A stretch of 21,260 nucleotides of DNA. It comes from a virus. Each line of letters opens with the position of its first letter. The first letter of the stretch is position 1. Below the pieces are notes generated by a model, which searched no databases, was not told the DNA's origin, and saw only the letters and a program-made list of their open reading frames with translations. Of the stretch, positions 1-6,036 are shown in pieces. Where the stretch lies: IMG/VR virus record IMGVR_UViG_3300032093_000995, positions 1-21,260 of that record. One strand, written 5' to 3'. A program made the position numbers and the translations under genes.

Positions 1-117
1 CGTGCGCAAGAACGTAATTTCGCCTACAGAGTTGCCAGCGGCATCTTTGTAACCGAAAGGTGATTCTTTTGACTTGTACTCCGCTACGAATTCTTCATTT
101 AATTTAAACGAAAACAT
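1..117 (-). CDS. nrdJ: Ribonucleotide reductase, class II (B12-dependent) type, N-terminal fragment
   Basis: The first 39 codons of a leftward gene whose remainder lies beyond the left edge. The product begins MFSFKLNEEFVAEY and continues SPFGYKDAAGNSVGEITFLRT. The 'PFG..daaGNSvGEitfLRT' pattern is typical of the N-terminus of adenosylcobalamin-dependent ribonucleotide reductases of phages. The family reduces ribonucleotides to deoxyribonucleotides in the cytoplasm and feeds phage DNA synthesis, which suits the replication genes in this window. The ATG at 117-115 has an AAGAAGG Shine-Dalgarno about ten bases upstream. The radical, cysteine and B12-binding regions lie outside the window, so the subclass is inferred from the N-terminal pattern only. 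Confidence 0.72.
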   Translation of the reverse strand, partial: MFSFKLNEEFVAEYKSKESPFGYKDAAGNSVGEITFLRT

Positions 118-140
118 ATTTAGTTATACCTTCTTTAATA

Positions 141-192
141 GGGAGTATTTGTGGTTTTATCAGTATACCCCAGGATTTAACCAGGGAGTATT
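141..192. repeat. Direct repeat pair GGGAGTATT (141-149 and 184-192)
   Basis: The same nine bases (AATACTCCC on the coding, minus strand) occur twice, 43 bases apart. They flank the putative -10 at 162-167, and the outer copy overlaps the stop codon of the DUF3039-like gene. The spacing of about four helical turns would suit binding of a regulator upstream and downstream of the reductase promoter, but no known operator such as an NrdR box matches. Confidence 0.45.
162..167 (-). promoter_or_regulatory. Possible -10 element of the reductase gene
   Basis: TATACT on the minus strand matches the -10 consensus at five of six positions. It would start a transcript with an untranslated leader of roughly 35-40 bases before the reductase ATG. 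No recognisable -35 hexamer sits 16-18 bases upstream. Confidence 0.35.
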
Positions 193-430
193 ACTCAGAT
201 GGACGAAATAGTGACTCAAGTAGATCTTTGCACATAGGACATAACGGATATTTATCCGGATTTCTGAATGGAACAAAGACCTTCCCGCATAAAGCTTCAA
301 CTGGAGTACCCATTACATAGCCTTCAGTGACTTTATCTTTGTGAGCGTAGTGAGTAAAAATTTGATCGCCGTTTTCATCATAGGCAATCACGGTTTCCTC
401 GGCTACGACACTATCAAATATCGATGACAT
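191..430 (-). CDS. DUF3039-like zinc-binding protein
   Basis: A 79-residue protein of unknown biochemical function, resembling DUF3039, a family of small actinobacterial proteins. Seen here are the diagnostic stretch 'HYAHKDK...GYVMGTPVEALCGKVFVP' and a C-terminal 'CPMCKDLLESL'. Likely metal ligands are His27 or His30, Cys48, Cys64 and Cys67. The ATG at 430 has AAGGA eight bases upstream. The gene overlaps the end of the beta-propeller gene by 17 bases and is followed by the reductase gene, so the three probably share a transcript. A DUF3039-like protein is one of the clearest signs of an actinobacterial host. Family assignment is from remembered sequence pattern. Confidence 0.82.
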   Translation of the reverse strand: MSSIFDSVVAEETVIAYDENGDQIFTHYAHKDKVTEGYVMGTPVEALCGKVFVPFRNPDKYPLCPMCKDLLESLFRPSE

Positions 431-1358
431 GTATTAGGTCCTTAACTTTGTTTAAGCTTATTTTTGCTAGGTATGAGGCCACATCTTTATGACCATAAGA
501 CACAATAACATCATTTTCAGAAATTACCAAACCAGCAGCAAATTCGATCCTTACGCCAGTAAATTTAAATCTATCAGATAACCCAATTAGTTTCCCCGAT
601 CTGTCATATCTAGCAAACCTATGGTAGTAATGCCTAAATGTTTTTGCTCTATATGCAAAAGACCGAGCTGAATAGACCATTTGCTTAAATGGGTCTACTT
701 CATGAACTATAGCTATATATCCCCAATCTCCTAAATCCCATAAACAGCTACCACCACGTATATTGTTTCCAGCCTGAATACTAGGCTCTCTAAGAGATTT
801 TTTACCTAAGTCATTAACATATATAGAAGTAGCACTATAAACAAAATCAAATAAAGGATTTTTTTCATATGTTGGCATCCAATTCTTTTCTACAGGTTGA
901 AGATCATCGGTGTCATATATATTGAGTAATTTTGCTTTGACCCCATCTAATCTAAAAGTGCCAAGCCTTGGCACATCATTAGTCAGGTGTGGTTCTTTCA
1001 TTACAGATAAGATCTCCCAAGCACCGTCGCGCCAATATAATCGACCATCTTCAGCACCACGCATAAATTTGCCATTTTCAGAAAAATCAAGCTCTCGCAT
1101 AGTTTCTTCAATAATCTGCCAATTTTTATCTAAATTAGCCATCCACATTCGGTTAATCACTCTATTTCCAGCAGTGGCCACCGTATCTCCATTTTTAGGA
1201 TCAAAGAAGTAGTTGCTAGACCTTAAAAGCACAACGTACCCTTCAGCAGGGGAATACGCAATAGAAGGGTTAAAAGCTGAAAATCTAGTGTCTTTTTCAT
1301 CAGCAAATCTGCGAATACGCCAAATTTCTCCCCCAAGATCTGTAAACAAAGTGCTCAT
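414..1358 (-). CDS. GH130-like beta-propeller protein (putative glycan-active)
   Basis: About 314 residues with features of five-bladed beta-propeller proteins related to GH130 glycoside phosphorylases. In order these are 'SAFNPSIAYS', 'RGAEDGRLYW', 'EKNWMPTYE', 'FDFVYSATSIYV', 'IRGGSCLWDLGDWGYIAIVHE', 'YYHRFARYD' and a C-terminal 'IEFAAGLVISENDVIVSYGHKD'. GH130 enzymes cleave mannose-containing linkages with phosphate. Whether this protein is catalytic or only binds sugars cannot be told. A role in modifying host or virion glycans would be reasonable, but is inference. An alternative start at 1388 adds MRNLLWYYRH but has CTCC instead of a Shine-Dalgarno upstream. The ATG at 1358 sits where an extended -10 element would begin transcription, so I prefer it. 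Confidence 0.65.
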   Translation of the reverse strand: MSTLFTDLGGEIWRIRRFADEKDTRFSAFNPSIAYSPAEGYVVLLRSSNYFFDPKNGDTVATAGNRVINRMWMANLDKNWQIIEETMRELDFSENGKFMRGAEDGRLYWRDGAWEILSVMKEPHLTNDVPRLGTFRLDGVKAKLLNIYDTDDLQPVEKNWMPTYEKNPLFDFVYSATSIYVNDLGKKSLREPSIQAGNNIRGGSCLWDLGDWGYIAIVHEVDPFKQMVYSARSFAYRAKTFRHYYHRFARYDRSGKLIGLSDRFKFTGVRIEFAAGLVISENDVIVSYGHKDVASYLAKISLNKVKDLIHVIDI

Positions 1359-1364
1359 ATGTCT

Positions 1365-1373
1365 ATAGTACCA
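1365..1373 (-). promoter_or_regulatory. Extended -10 promoter, possible leaderless start
   Basis: TGG followed by TACTAT on the minus strand fits TGn-TAnnnT. Counting about seven bases past the hexamer puts transcription initiation at or beside the ATG at 1358. No Shine-Dalgarno lies between, so the mRNA of the beta-propeller gene may be leaderless, a common arrangement in Actinobacteria. Confidence 0.45.
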
Positions 1374-1437
1374 AAGTAGATTTCTCATAACTGGAGTAAA
1401 ATTGACTAGACATACCCACTAACACTAAGGATTCATA

Positions 1438-1800
1438 ATGAGCTGCTGCGGATCTTCTGATGTTTATAACATCACAATTACGCAAGGAGATACCCTTTCT
1501 CGAGTATTAACCTGGACTAACAATGCAAAAGTTCCCCACAATTTGACTGGGTATACAGCAAGAATGCAGGTTAGAGAGACCGTAACATCTCAAGATTTTT
1601 TGCTGGAGCTTACAACAGAAAACAGCAGAATAGCCCTCGGAGGAGCCCTTGGGACAATAACTTTATCTGTAGCTTCAAACATAACTGCTCAATTACTTCC
1701 AGGTCAGTACGTTTATGATTTAGAACTTGTATCTGGAGGCGGACAAAAAACAACTCTTGTTGGTGGAAACTTTAAAGTAAAGGCTCAGGTAACTAGATAA
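1438..1800 (+). CDS. Phage structural protein, Ig-like/BppU-like domain
   Basis: A 120-residue protein with the pattern of small beta-sandwich proteins found in tail or neck modules of many phages: 'ITQGDTLSRVLTW' near residue 13, 'LTGYTARMQVRETV', 'GTITLSVASNITAQLLPGQYVYDLELVSGGG' and a basic end. The resemblance is to the N-terminal domain of baseplate upper proteins (BppU), which attach receptor-binding fibres. Its stop overlaps the start of the next gene (TAATG at 1798-1802), and that gene encodes a fibre-like protein, so a fibre-anchoring role is a fair inference. The ATG has AAGGA six bases upstream. The Cys-Cys pair at residues 3-4 is unusual for the family. Confidence 0.65.
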   Translation: MSCCGSSDVYNITITQGDTLSRVLTWTNNAKVPHNLTGYTARMQVRETVTSQDFLLELTTENSRIALGGALGTITLSVASNITAQLLPGQYVYDLELVSGGGQKTTLVGGNFKVKAQVTR

Positions 1801-2453
1801 TGTCCCCAGTATATGAAGATCTGCCAAATAAAATTTTTATTGACTCTTCAGATGTAAATAAAGTAACGATTGTTTCTGGCGGAGCTCAAGGTGCAACCGG
1901 CCCAACCGGGCCAGCTGGCCAAGGTGTTCCAGTAGGTGGAACTGCTGGACAATATTTAACAAAAATAGATTCAACTAATTACAACACTCAATGGACAAGC
2001 ACTCCTACAGCTACAAGATGGTCTCCAACATTTGTAGCAACAGGTTTAACGTTTACTGGATCCGGTTCAACTTACCCAACTTATAATTCTTACTACGTAA
2101 AGTTTGGACAACTTGTTTCTTTTTGGATTCAAATCGATTTTACTACAGTAACCAACTTTGGTACTGGTCAGTTTAAAGTTGACATGCCATTTCCAGCACT
2201 AGCAACAGCATCAAATCACTTCTTTGGTTGGTTGTGGGCTAACCCAGCATTACCACCAGATGACCTAAACGGACATATTCAAATTGCAGCTGACCACATT
2301 GCTGGTTCATCAACGCTAGATTTTCACTGGCTAATGGCAACAACCTCTAATCCTAAGCCAATTATTGAAACAATTTTGTCTCAGGGTAATCCAACAACAC
2401 TTACAACTGTTAGTAGACTTTACGTTAACGGAACATATATTTCAGCAAGCTAA
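1800..2453 (+). CDS. Short tail-fibre-like protein with collagen-like segment
   Basis: A 217-residue virion-type protein. Residues about 27-43 contain a short Gly-X-Y run (GGAQGATGPTGPAGQG). Next comes 'GGTAGQYLTKIDSTNYNTQWT', the linker commonly seen in phage fibres, and a Ser/Thr/Asn-rich beta-type C-terminal domain with many aromatics (FGWLWANP, DFHWLM). Such proteins usually trimerise and recognise the host surface. The gene is translationally coupled to the Ig-like protein upstream. No enzymatic motif is visible. The aromatic C-terminal domain could bind carbohydrate, which would match the beta-propeller gene next door, but that link is speculative. Confidence 0.72.
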   Translation: MSPVYEDLPNKIFIDSSDVNKVTIVSGGAQGATGPTGPAGQGVPVGGTAGQYLTKIDSTNYNTQWTSTPTATRWSPTFVATGLTFTGSGSTYPTYNSYYVKFGQLVSFWIQIDFTTVTNFGTGQFKVDMPFPALATASNHFFGWLWANPALPPDDLNGHIQIAADHIAGSSTLDFHWLMATTSNPKPIIETILSQGNPTTLTTVSRLYVNGTYISAS

Positions 2454-2466
2454 GATACAGGTATAG

Positions 2467-2595
2467 ATGTATAAAATAGTGACTATTACAGAAGACGGTG
2501 TAGAGATCTACGTCGTAATCAACAACATAAACAAAAGAGAAGTTGCTAGATATAATACATATCAAGAAGCAGTTTTGGATGTAACATCCAGATAA
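2467..2595 (+). CDS. Hypothetical 42-residue protein
   Basis: An ATG-initiated ORF starting 13 bases after the fibre gene. It encodes MYKIVTITEDGVEIYVV then INNINKREVARYNTYQEAVLDVTSR. Composition is that of an ordinary soluble protein, with a beta-hairpin-like first half and a helical second half. An AGG lies five bases before the ATG, so the ribosome-binding site is weak. It fills the gap between the fibre gene and the hairpin at 2596-2613, whose 5' arm begins directly after its TAA stop. The alternative is a chance ORF. No family recognised. Confidence 0.55.
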   Translation: MYKIVTITEDGVEIYVVINNINKREVARYNTYQEAVLDVTSR

Positions 2596-2613
2596 ACACA
2601 CTAAAAAGTGTGT
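2596..2613 (+). terminator. Hairpin ACACACT-AAAA-AGTGTGT
   Basis: A perfect 7-bp stem with a 4-base loop begins directly after the stop codon of the 42-residue ORF. No T-tract follows, so it is a weak terminator candidate. TACAAT at 2613-2618, overlapping the last base of the stem, resembles a -10 hexamer, so the element could instead be an operator for the gene at 2671. Confidence 0.4.
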
Positions 2614-2670
2614 ACAATAAAGATGTGTAGAAATACATATCATTTCCAATTACAAAATTAAGGATTACAA

Positions 2671-2871
2671 ATGTCAGAAAATGAAAACCAAATTGAAGTG
2701 CTTGGCAGCGTTATCAATATCACCCGCGATCAGCTAAACAGAGCTATGGCTCTAAACGCAGAACTAGAAGCAATTCTTACAGTAGAACGTAAGCAGAAGC
2801 AGGAACTAGAAGCTAAAGTTGCTGAACTAGAAGCACAACTATCAGGTAAATCTTCTAAAACAAAAGAGTAG
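2671..2871 (+). CDS. Small coiled-coil protein
   Basis: A 66-residue, highly charged, almost entirely helical protein. Residues about 18-58 show heptad-like spacing of Leu, Ala and Val with Glu/Lys between them (LNAELEAILTVERKQKQELE, then AKVAELEAQL). A short Ser/Lys tail follows. It is probably an oligomeric coiled coil; its partner is unknown. The ATG has AAGGA at 2660-2664. The next gene begins two bases after its stop, so the two are cotranscribed. Sequence this repetitive gives no safe family assignment. Confidence 0.7.
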   Translation: MSENENQIEVLGSVINITRDQLNRAMALNAELEAILTVERKQKQELEAKVAELEAQLSGKSSKTKE

Positions 2872-2873
2872 TC

Positions 2874-3350
2874 ATGTTTGAATTTGAAGTTAAAGATGGA
2901 GCAAGAACGCTCCAATTTAACGGCAAGCTACTTGGAGAATCTACATCTTTCAAACGTGGATCTACCAGATGGATTGAATTCAAACTTTACATGACAGAGA
3001 GCGGATCTTACGTATTATCTCGTACAGGTGTTTCTCTTGTTTACCATGGTGCTGCTTGTCAGCTAGTTAGAAACTATAATCTCCACGAACTTCCGTTTAA
3101 TAAACTTGTCCCGGGCAGTATTCCCTGCGATCGGTGCTATCCTACGGAAGAAGCAGATCTAGTTTTTCCTGAAAAACATCGCCACTGGGCACAAGTCAGC
3201 GACAACCCGGCTGCTATACTTGAAGCACTGTATAAGTACGATGATCATGGATCTAAATATTTAACAGGAGTAGCCCAGCGTCTTTTGGAATCAGCTGGAA
3301 AGCAAGATTCCGGAATACAATCGGTATACAATTACGAGATAATTCCTTAG
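2874..3350 (+). CDS. Conserved hypothetical protein with CHCC-type zinc motif
   Basis: A 158-residue protein of a type I associate with actinobacteria and their phages, without a known function. The N-terminal half is beta-rich ('LQFNGKLLGESTSF', 'RWIEFKLYMTESGSYVLSR'). His58 and Cys62 ('VYHGAACQLV') with Cys85 and Cys88 ('IPCDRCYP') probably bind one zinc. The C-terminal helix region reads 'DNPAAILEALYKYDDHGSKYLTGVAQRLLESA'. Spacing to the coiled-coil gene is two bases. A nucleic-acid or regulatory role is possible from the zinc motif, but nothing in the sequence proves it. Confidence 0.7.
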   Translation: MFEFEVKDGARTLQFNGKLLGESTSFKRGSTRWIEFKLYMTESGSYVLSRTGVSLVYHGAACQLVRNYNLHELPFNKLVPGSIPCDRCYPTEEADLVFPEKHRHWAQVSDNPAAILEALYKYDDHGSKYLTGVAQRLLESAGKQDSGIQSVYNYEIIP

Positions 3351-3354
3351 ATAT

Positions 3355-3359
3355 GGAGG
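3355..3359 (+). promoter_or_regulatory. Ribosome-binding site that decides the start at 3365
   Basis: GGAGG lies five bases before the ATG at 3365. It is inside any reading that starts at the upstream ATG (3353), which has no site of its own. The second ATG is therefore the likely start. Confidence 0.7.
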
Positions 3360-3364
3360 CTGAC

Positions 3365-3646
3365 ATGGAAGACCAAAACAACGAAAGTCAGCCGCCCATC
3401 TTGTTTGATGAAAGTTCATTACCAACTGCTCTAGATGTAGCTGCAATTCAAGTACACGAAATCTATTTAGCATTTCAAAACTCTGGATTTACTAAAAAAG
3501 AAGCATTAGAGTTAGTTGGGTTTATTGTAGCCGCTTCTGGTATCATGGAACCCACCCAATATGATCCTCTAGATGATCTTGACAAAGAACCAAAATCTAG
3601 AGATAATTTTGATGATGACGATGATTTTGGAGAGCCCATTTTCTAA
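3365..3646 (+). CDS. Hypothetical acidic protein
   Basis: A 93-residue protein of unknown function. The middle (about residues 21-55) is helical and moderately hydrophobic ('ALDVAAIQVHEIYLAFQNSG', 'KEALELVGFIVAASGI'). The C-terminal third is strongly acidic and likely disordered, with a DDDDD run near the end. Acidic tails of this kind occur in DNA mimics and in proteins that dock on polymerases or ssDNA-binding proteins, but there is no direct evidence here. It is the last gene before the DNA polymerase, separated by 33 bases. Confidence 0.62.
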   Translation: MEDQNNESQPPILFDESSLPTALDVAAIQVHEIYLAFQNSGFTKKEALELVGFIVAASGIMEPTQYDPLDDLDKEPKSRDNFDDDDDFGEPIF

Positions 3647-3657
3647 TCATCTAAAAC

Positions 3658-3678
3658 ACACAACGACAAAAGGAATAA
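3658..3678 (+). promoter_or_regulatory. Translation-initiation leader shared with 6014-6034
   Basis: This 21-base stretch, which includes GACAAAAGGAATAA, recurs with one mismatch at 6014-6034 before the helicase gene. It carries the Shine-Dalgarno (AAAAGGA) and supports the TTG at 3680-3682 as the polymerase start. Confidence 0.65.
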
Positions 3679-3679
3679 T

Positions 3680-5497
3680 TTGAGTTTAGACAACGTAAAG
3701 CTGCATCTTGTAAAAGATGTGCAGACAGCTCAAGACTTTTTAACCTGGCTTGGTGAACGTCGCCCGTACAACGCTATTGCAATCGATACTGAAACCGGCG
3801 AGCTTCCAGGACGTCCACATAAAGATGCCTTATCACCTTGGCATGGAAAACTCCGCCTTGTACAAGTTGGAGATGGTGAGCAAGGTTGGTCTATTCCTTG
3901 GGATGAATGGTCCGGTGTTTTTTATGAAGGCATGGACAGATTCGACGGCCAAATTGTTTGTCACAACGTAGCCTTTGAAGCTAGATGGTTTGAAATTCAA
4001 TCAAAATGGGGAATCCCATGGCACCGTACCCACGACACCATGATTATGGCTCAGATTATTGATCCACTAGGATCCGGTGCGCTTAAAAAACTTACACAGC
4101 AATATGTAGACAGAAAGGCAGCTGGCTTACAGGCCCACCTCGATCAGTCTTTAGTTGCAAATGGTTGGACCTGGGGAACCGTACCTACAAACTTTGAACC
4201 TTACTGGGCCTATGGTGCTTTAGATACTGTGCTTACCATGCGTTTGTTTGAGCTGTTCTGGGAAAAGTGTGGTCCAGGTGGAATTTACAGCATTCCTTAT
4301 GAGCTAGAAATGGCTGCTAGAAAAGTTGTAACCCGTATGGAAATCAATGGCGCACGTGTAGATCTTGACTACTCACAAAAAAAGTTTGATGAACTAAACG
4401 AGTATGGCCAGTCTGTAAGAGACTGGGCTAAAGAAACCTACAACGGTTTGATGATTACAAGCAACATACAGCTAGTTCGTCAGTTTGAGTCAATGGGTTT
4501 CGAGATTACCGAAACAACAAATAGCGGACAAAAATCCGCTTCAAAAGAGCAGCTAATGCTAATTGTTCGTGACGGCGACCCGGGACAGCGTGCTTTGGCG
4601 GAAGCTGTATTGCAACAGCGTAAAGCCGACAAACTAGCTAACACATATTTTAAAAACTTCTTAGAAGGAAATATCAATGGCATCGTGCATCCATCTGTAA
4701 AAACTCTTGGAGCTAGAACTGGTCGTATGTCTATTACAGATCCGGCACTACAAACCCTTCCATCTGGCGATGCAACCGTACGTCGTGCATTTATTCCTAA
4801 AGATGAAGATCATGTAATTATTTCTTCTGACCTCGACCAAGTTGAATTCCGCCTAACTGCAAACTTTAGTGAAGACCAACAACTAATTGATCTTTTCAAT
4901 GAAGCCGATCGTGTTGGCGGAGACGTATTTACATCAATCATGCAACAGGTGTACCAGGACAACACTCTACAAAAATCTGATCCAAGACGTAAACTTATTA
5001 AGGGTGTAGTCTATGGAAAACTTTATGGAGCTGGTGTATCCAAGATGGCACTTACTGCTGGAGTACCAGACCATCAAATGAAAGAAGTAGTCGACGCGTT
5101 TGACAGAAGCTACCCTGGAGTAAAAATGATGCAGATGCAAATTGAAGACTTAGGTATGCGCAGGCTTAGAGATGAAGGTACAGGTTACGTAAAGACCCGA
5201 ACCGGGCGCCGCCTACCATGTGACGACGAGCGCGTTTACTCACTGACTAACTACTTAATTCAAGCAAGTGCTGCAGAGATCTTTAAGCAAAATCTGGTAA
5301 AACTAGATCAAGCAGATTTGACCGAGTATCTAATTGTTCCAGTACATGACGAAATTGTTTTGCAAGCCCCCCGGTCTGAAGCAACAGAAATTATGGAGAC
5401 AGTTAGAGAGTGCATGACCACCCGTGATGGCTGGCAAGTCCCCCTTACAGCTGGAGTAGACGGACCGTTTAATAACTGGGGAGAAAAGTATGAGTAG
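3680..5497 (+). CDS. polA: DNA polymerase I-type (family A) with 3'-5' exonuclease
   Basis: A 605-residue replicative polymerase. The exonuclease domain shows ExoI (D36-T-E38), ExoII (HNVAFE around N96) and ExoIII (Y178-x3-D182). The polymerase domain shows motif A ('SSDLDQVEFR', D384), motif B (R437-x3-K441-x3-Y445-G-x2-Y449-G) and motif C ('PVHDEIV', D557). A 5'-3' exonuclease domain is absent, as in many phage enzymes. Y445 aligns with Phe762 of E. coli Pol I and Phe667 of Taq; Tyr there is the T7-like state. The start is TTG, supported by AAAGGA and by the leader shared with the helicase gene. The resolvase gene begins eight bases before its end, so the two are coupled. Confidence 0.96.
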   Translation: MSLDNVKLHLVKDVQTAQDFLTWLGERRPYNAIAIDTETGELPGRPHKDALSPWHGKLRLVQVGDGEQGWSIPWDEWSGVFYEGMDRFDGQIVCHNVAFEARWFEIQSKWGIPWHRTHDTMIMAQIIDPLGSGALKKLTQQYVDRKAAGLQAHLDQSLVANGWTWGTVPTNFEPYWAYGALDTVLTMRLFELFWEKCGPGGIYSIPYELEMAARKVVTRMEINGARVDLDYSQKKFDELNEYGQSVRDWAKETYNGLMITSNIQLVRQFESMGFEITETTNSGQKSASKEQLMLIVRDGDPGQRALAEAVLQQRKADKLANTYFKNFLEGNINGIVHPSVKTLGARTGRMSITDPALQTLPSGDATVRRAFIPKDEDHVIISSDLDQVEFRLTANFSEDQQLIDLFNEADRVGGDVFTSIMQQVYQDNTLQKSDPRRKLIKGVVYGKLYGAGVSKMALTAGVPDHQMKEVVDAFDRSYPGVKMMQMQIEDLGMRRLRDEGTGYVKTRTGRRLPCDDERVYSLTNYLIQASAAEIFKQNLVKLDQADLTEYLIVPVHDEIVLQAPRSEATEIMETVRECMTTRDGWQVPLTAGVDGPFNNWGEKYE

Positions 5498-5960
5498 ATT
5501 AATTTTGGCAGTAGACCCTGGAAAAGCCAGTGGAGTTTGTCTTTTTAGCTGGGATGAAGGTGAAGAACCAAAAATGTTGTGGTCTGGAGAATACCAACAG
5601 CATGAGTACGCAGATCCAATTCGTAGAGCTTTTTTGTATGCTAGAGGCACAAACAACAGGCTAGAAGTAGTCTGCGAAAGATTTACAATAAACGCACAGA
5701 CAGTTAAGAACTCACAGGCTCCGTATTCGCTAGAGCAAATCGGAATCTTAAAACAAATAATGATGGACTACGGAAGAGACCCATATGACATATATTTTCA
5801 ATCGCCAGCCGACGCTAAGGCAATGTTTACCAATGACAAGATTCGAACACTCGAATACTGGCACCGAGGCGGAGAAGGACACGCCCTTGACGCAATCCGA
5901 CACGCCCTCCTCAGACTAGTCAAAAGTGGCTGGAAACCTGTAAAATTGCTGCAAAGTTAA
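5490..5960 (+). CDS. RuvC-like Holliday-junction resolvase
   Basis: A 156-residue RNase H-fold nuclease. The acidic active site is visible as D9 ('LAVDPGKASG'), E63 ('VVCERF') and the C-terminal 'GHALDAIRHALL' with H131, D134 and H138. RuvC-family enzymes cut four-way junctions using two metal ions and act as dimers. In phages they resolve recombination or replication intermediates before packaging. The gene overlaps the polymerase by eight bases and leads into the helicase and nuclease genes of the recombination block, which supports that role. The exact substrate preference cannot be read from sequence. Confidence 0.88.
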   Translation: MSRLILAVDPGKASGVCLFSWDEGEEPKMLWSGEYQQHEYADPIRRAFLYARGTNNRLEVVCERFTINAQTVKNSQAPYSLEQIGILKQIMMDYGRDPYDIYFQSPADAKAMFTNDKIRTLEYWHRGGEGHALDAIRHALLRLVKSGWKPVKLLQS

Positions 5961-5962
5961 AG

Positions 5963-6009
5963 ATACTAGCAAAAAATTTAAAAATAAAACTAAAAATCTG
6001 TGCTAGTAT
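5963..6009. promoter_or_regulatory. Inverted repeat with extended -10 promoter of the helicase gene
   Basis: ATACTAGCA (5963-5971) and TGCTAGTAT (6001-6009) are perfect 9-bp inverted copies, separated by 29 A/T-rich bases. The right copy is an extended -10 element (TGC-TAGTAT) placed to drive the helicase gene. The left copy is the same element pointing the other way, antisense to the resolvase gene. It may be a paired operator or two divergent promoters. This is the only sizeable gap in the block. Confidence 0.55.
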
Positions 6010-6036
6010 GTATACACAAAGACAAAAGGAATAAAT

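Noticed and set aside
910-1212. Plus-strand 100-residue ORF inside the beta-propeller gene
   Set aside because: It is antisense to a well-supported coding frame, has no ribosome-binding site and shows a low-complexity Ser/Pro composition typical of shadows.
2425-2649. Minus-strand 74-residue ORF rich in Tyr, Cys and Leu
   Set aside because: Its composition is that of reversed A/T-rich sequence. It overlaps the fibre end, the 42-residue ORF and the hairpin on the other strand.
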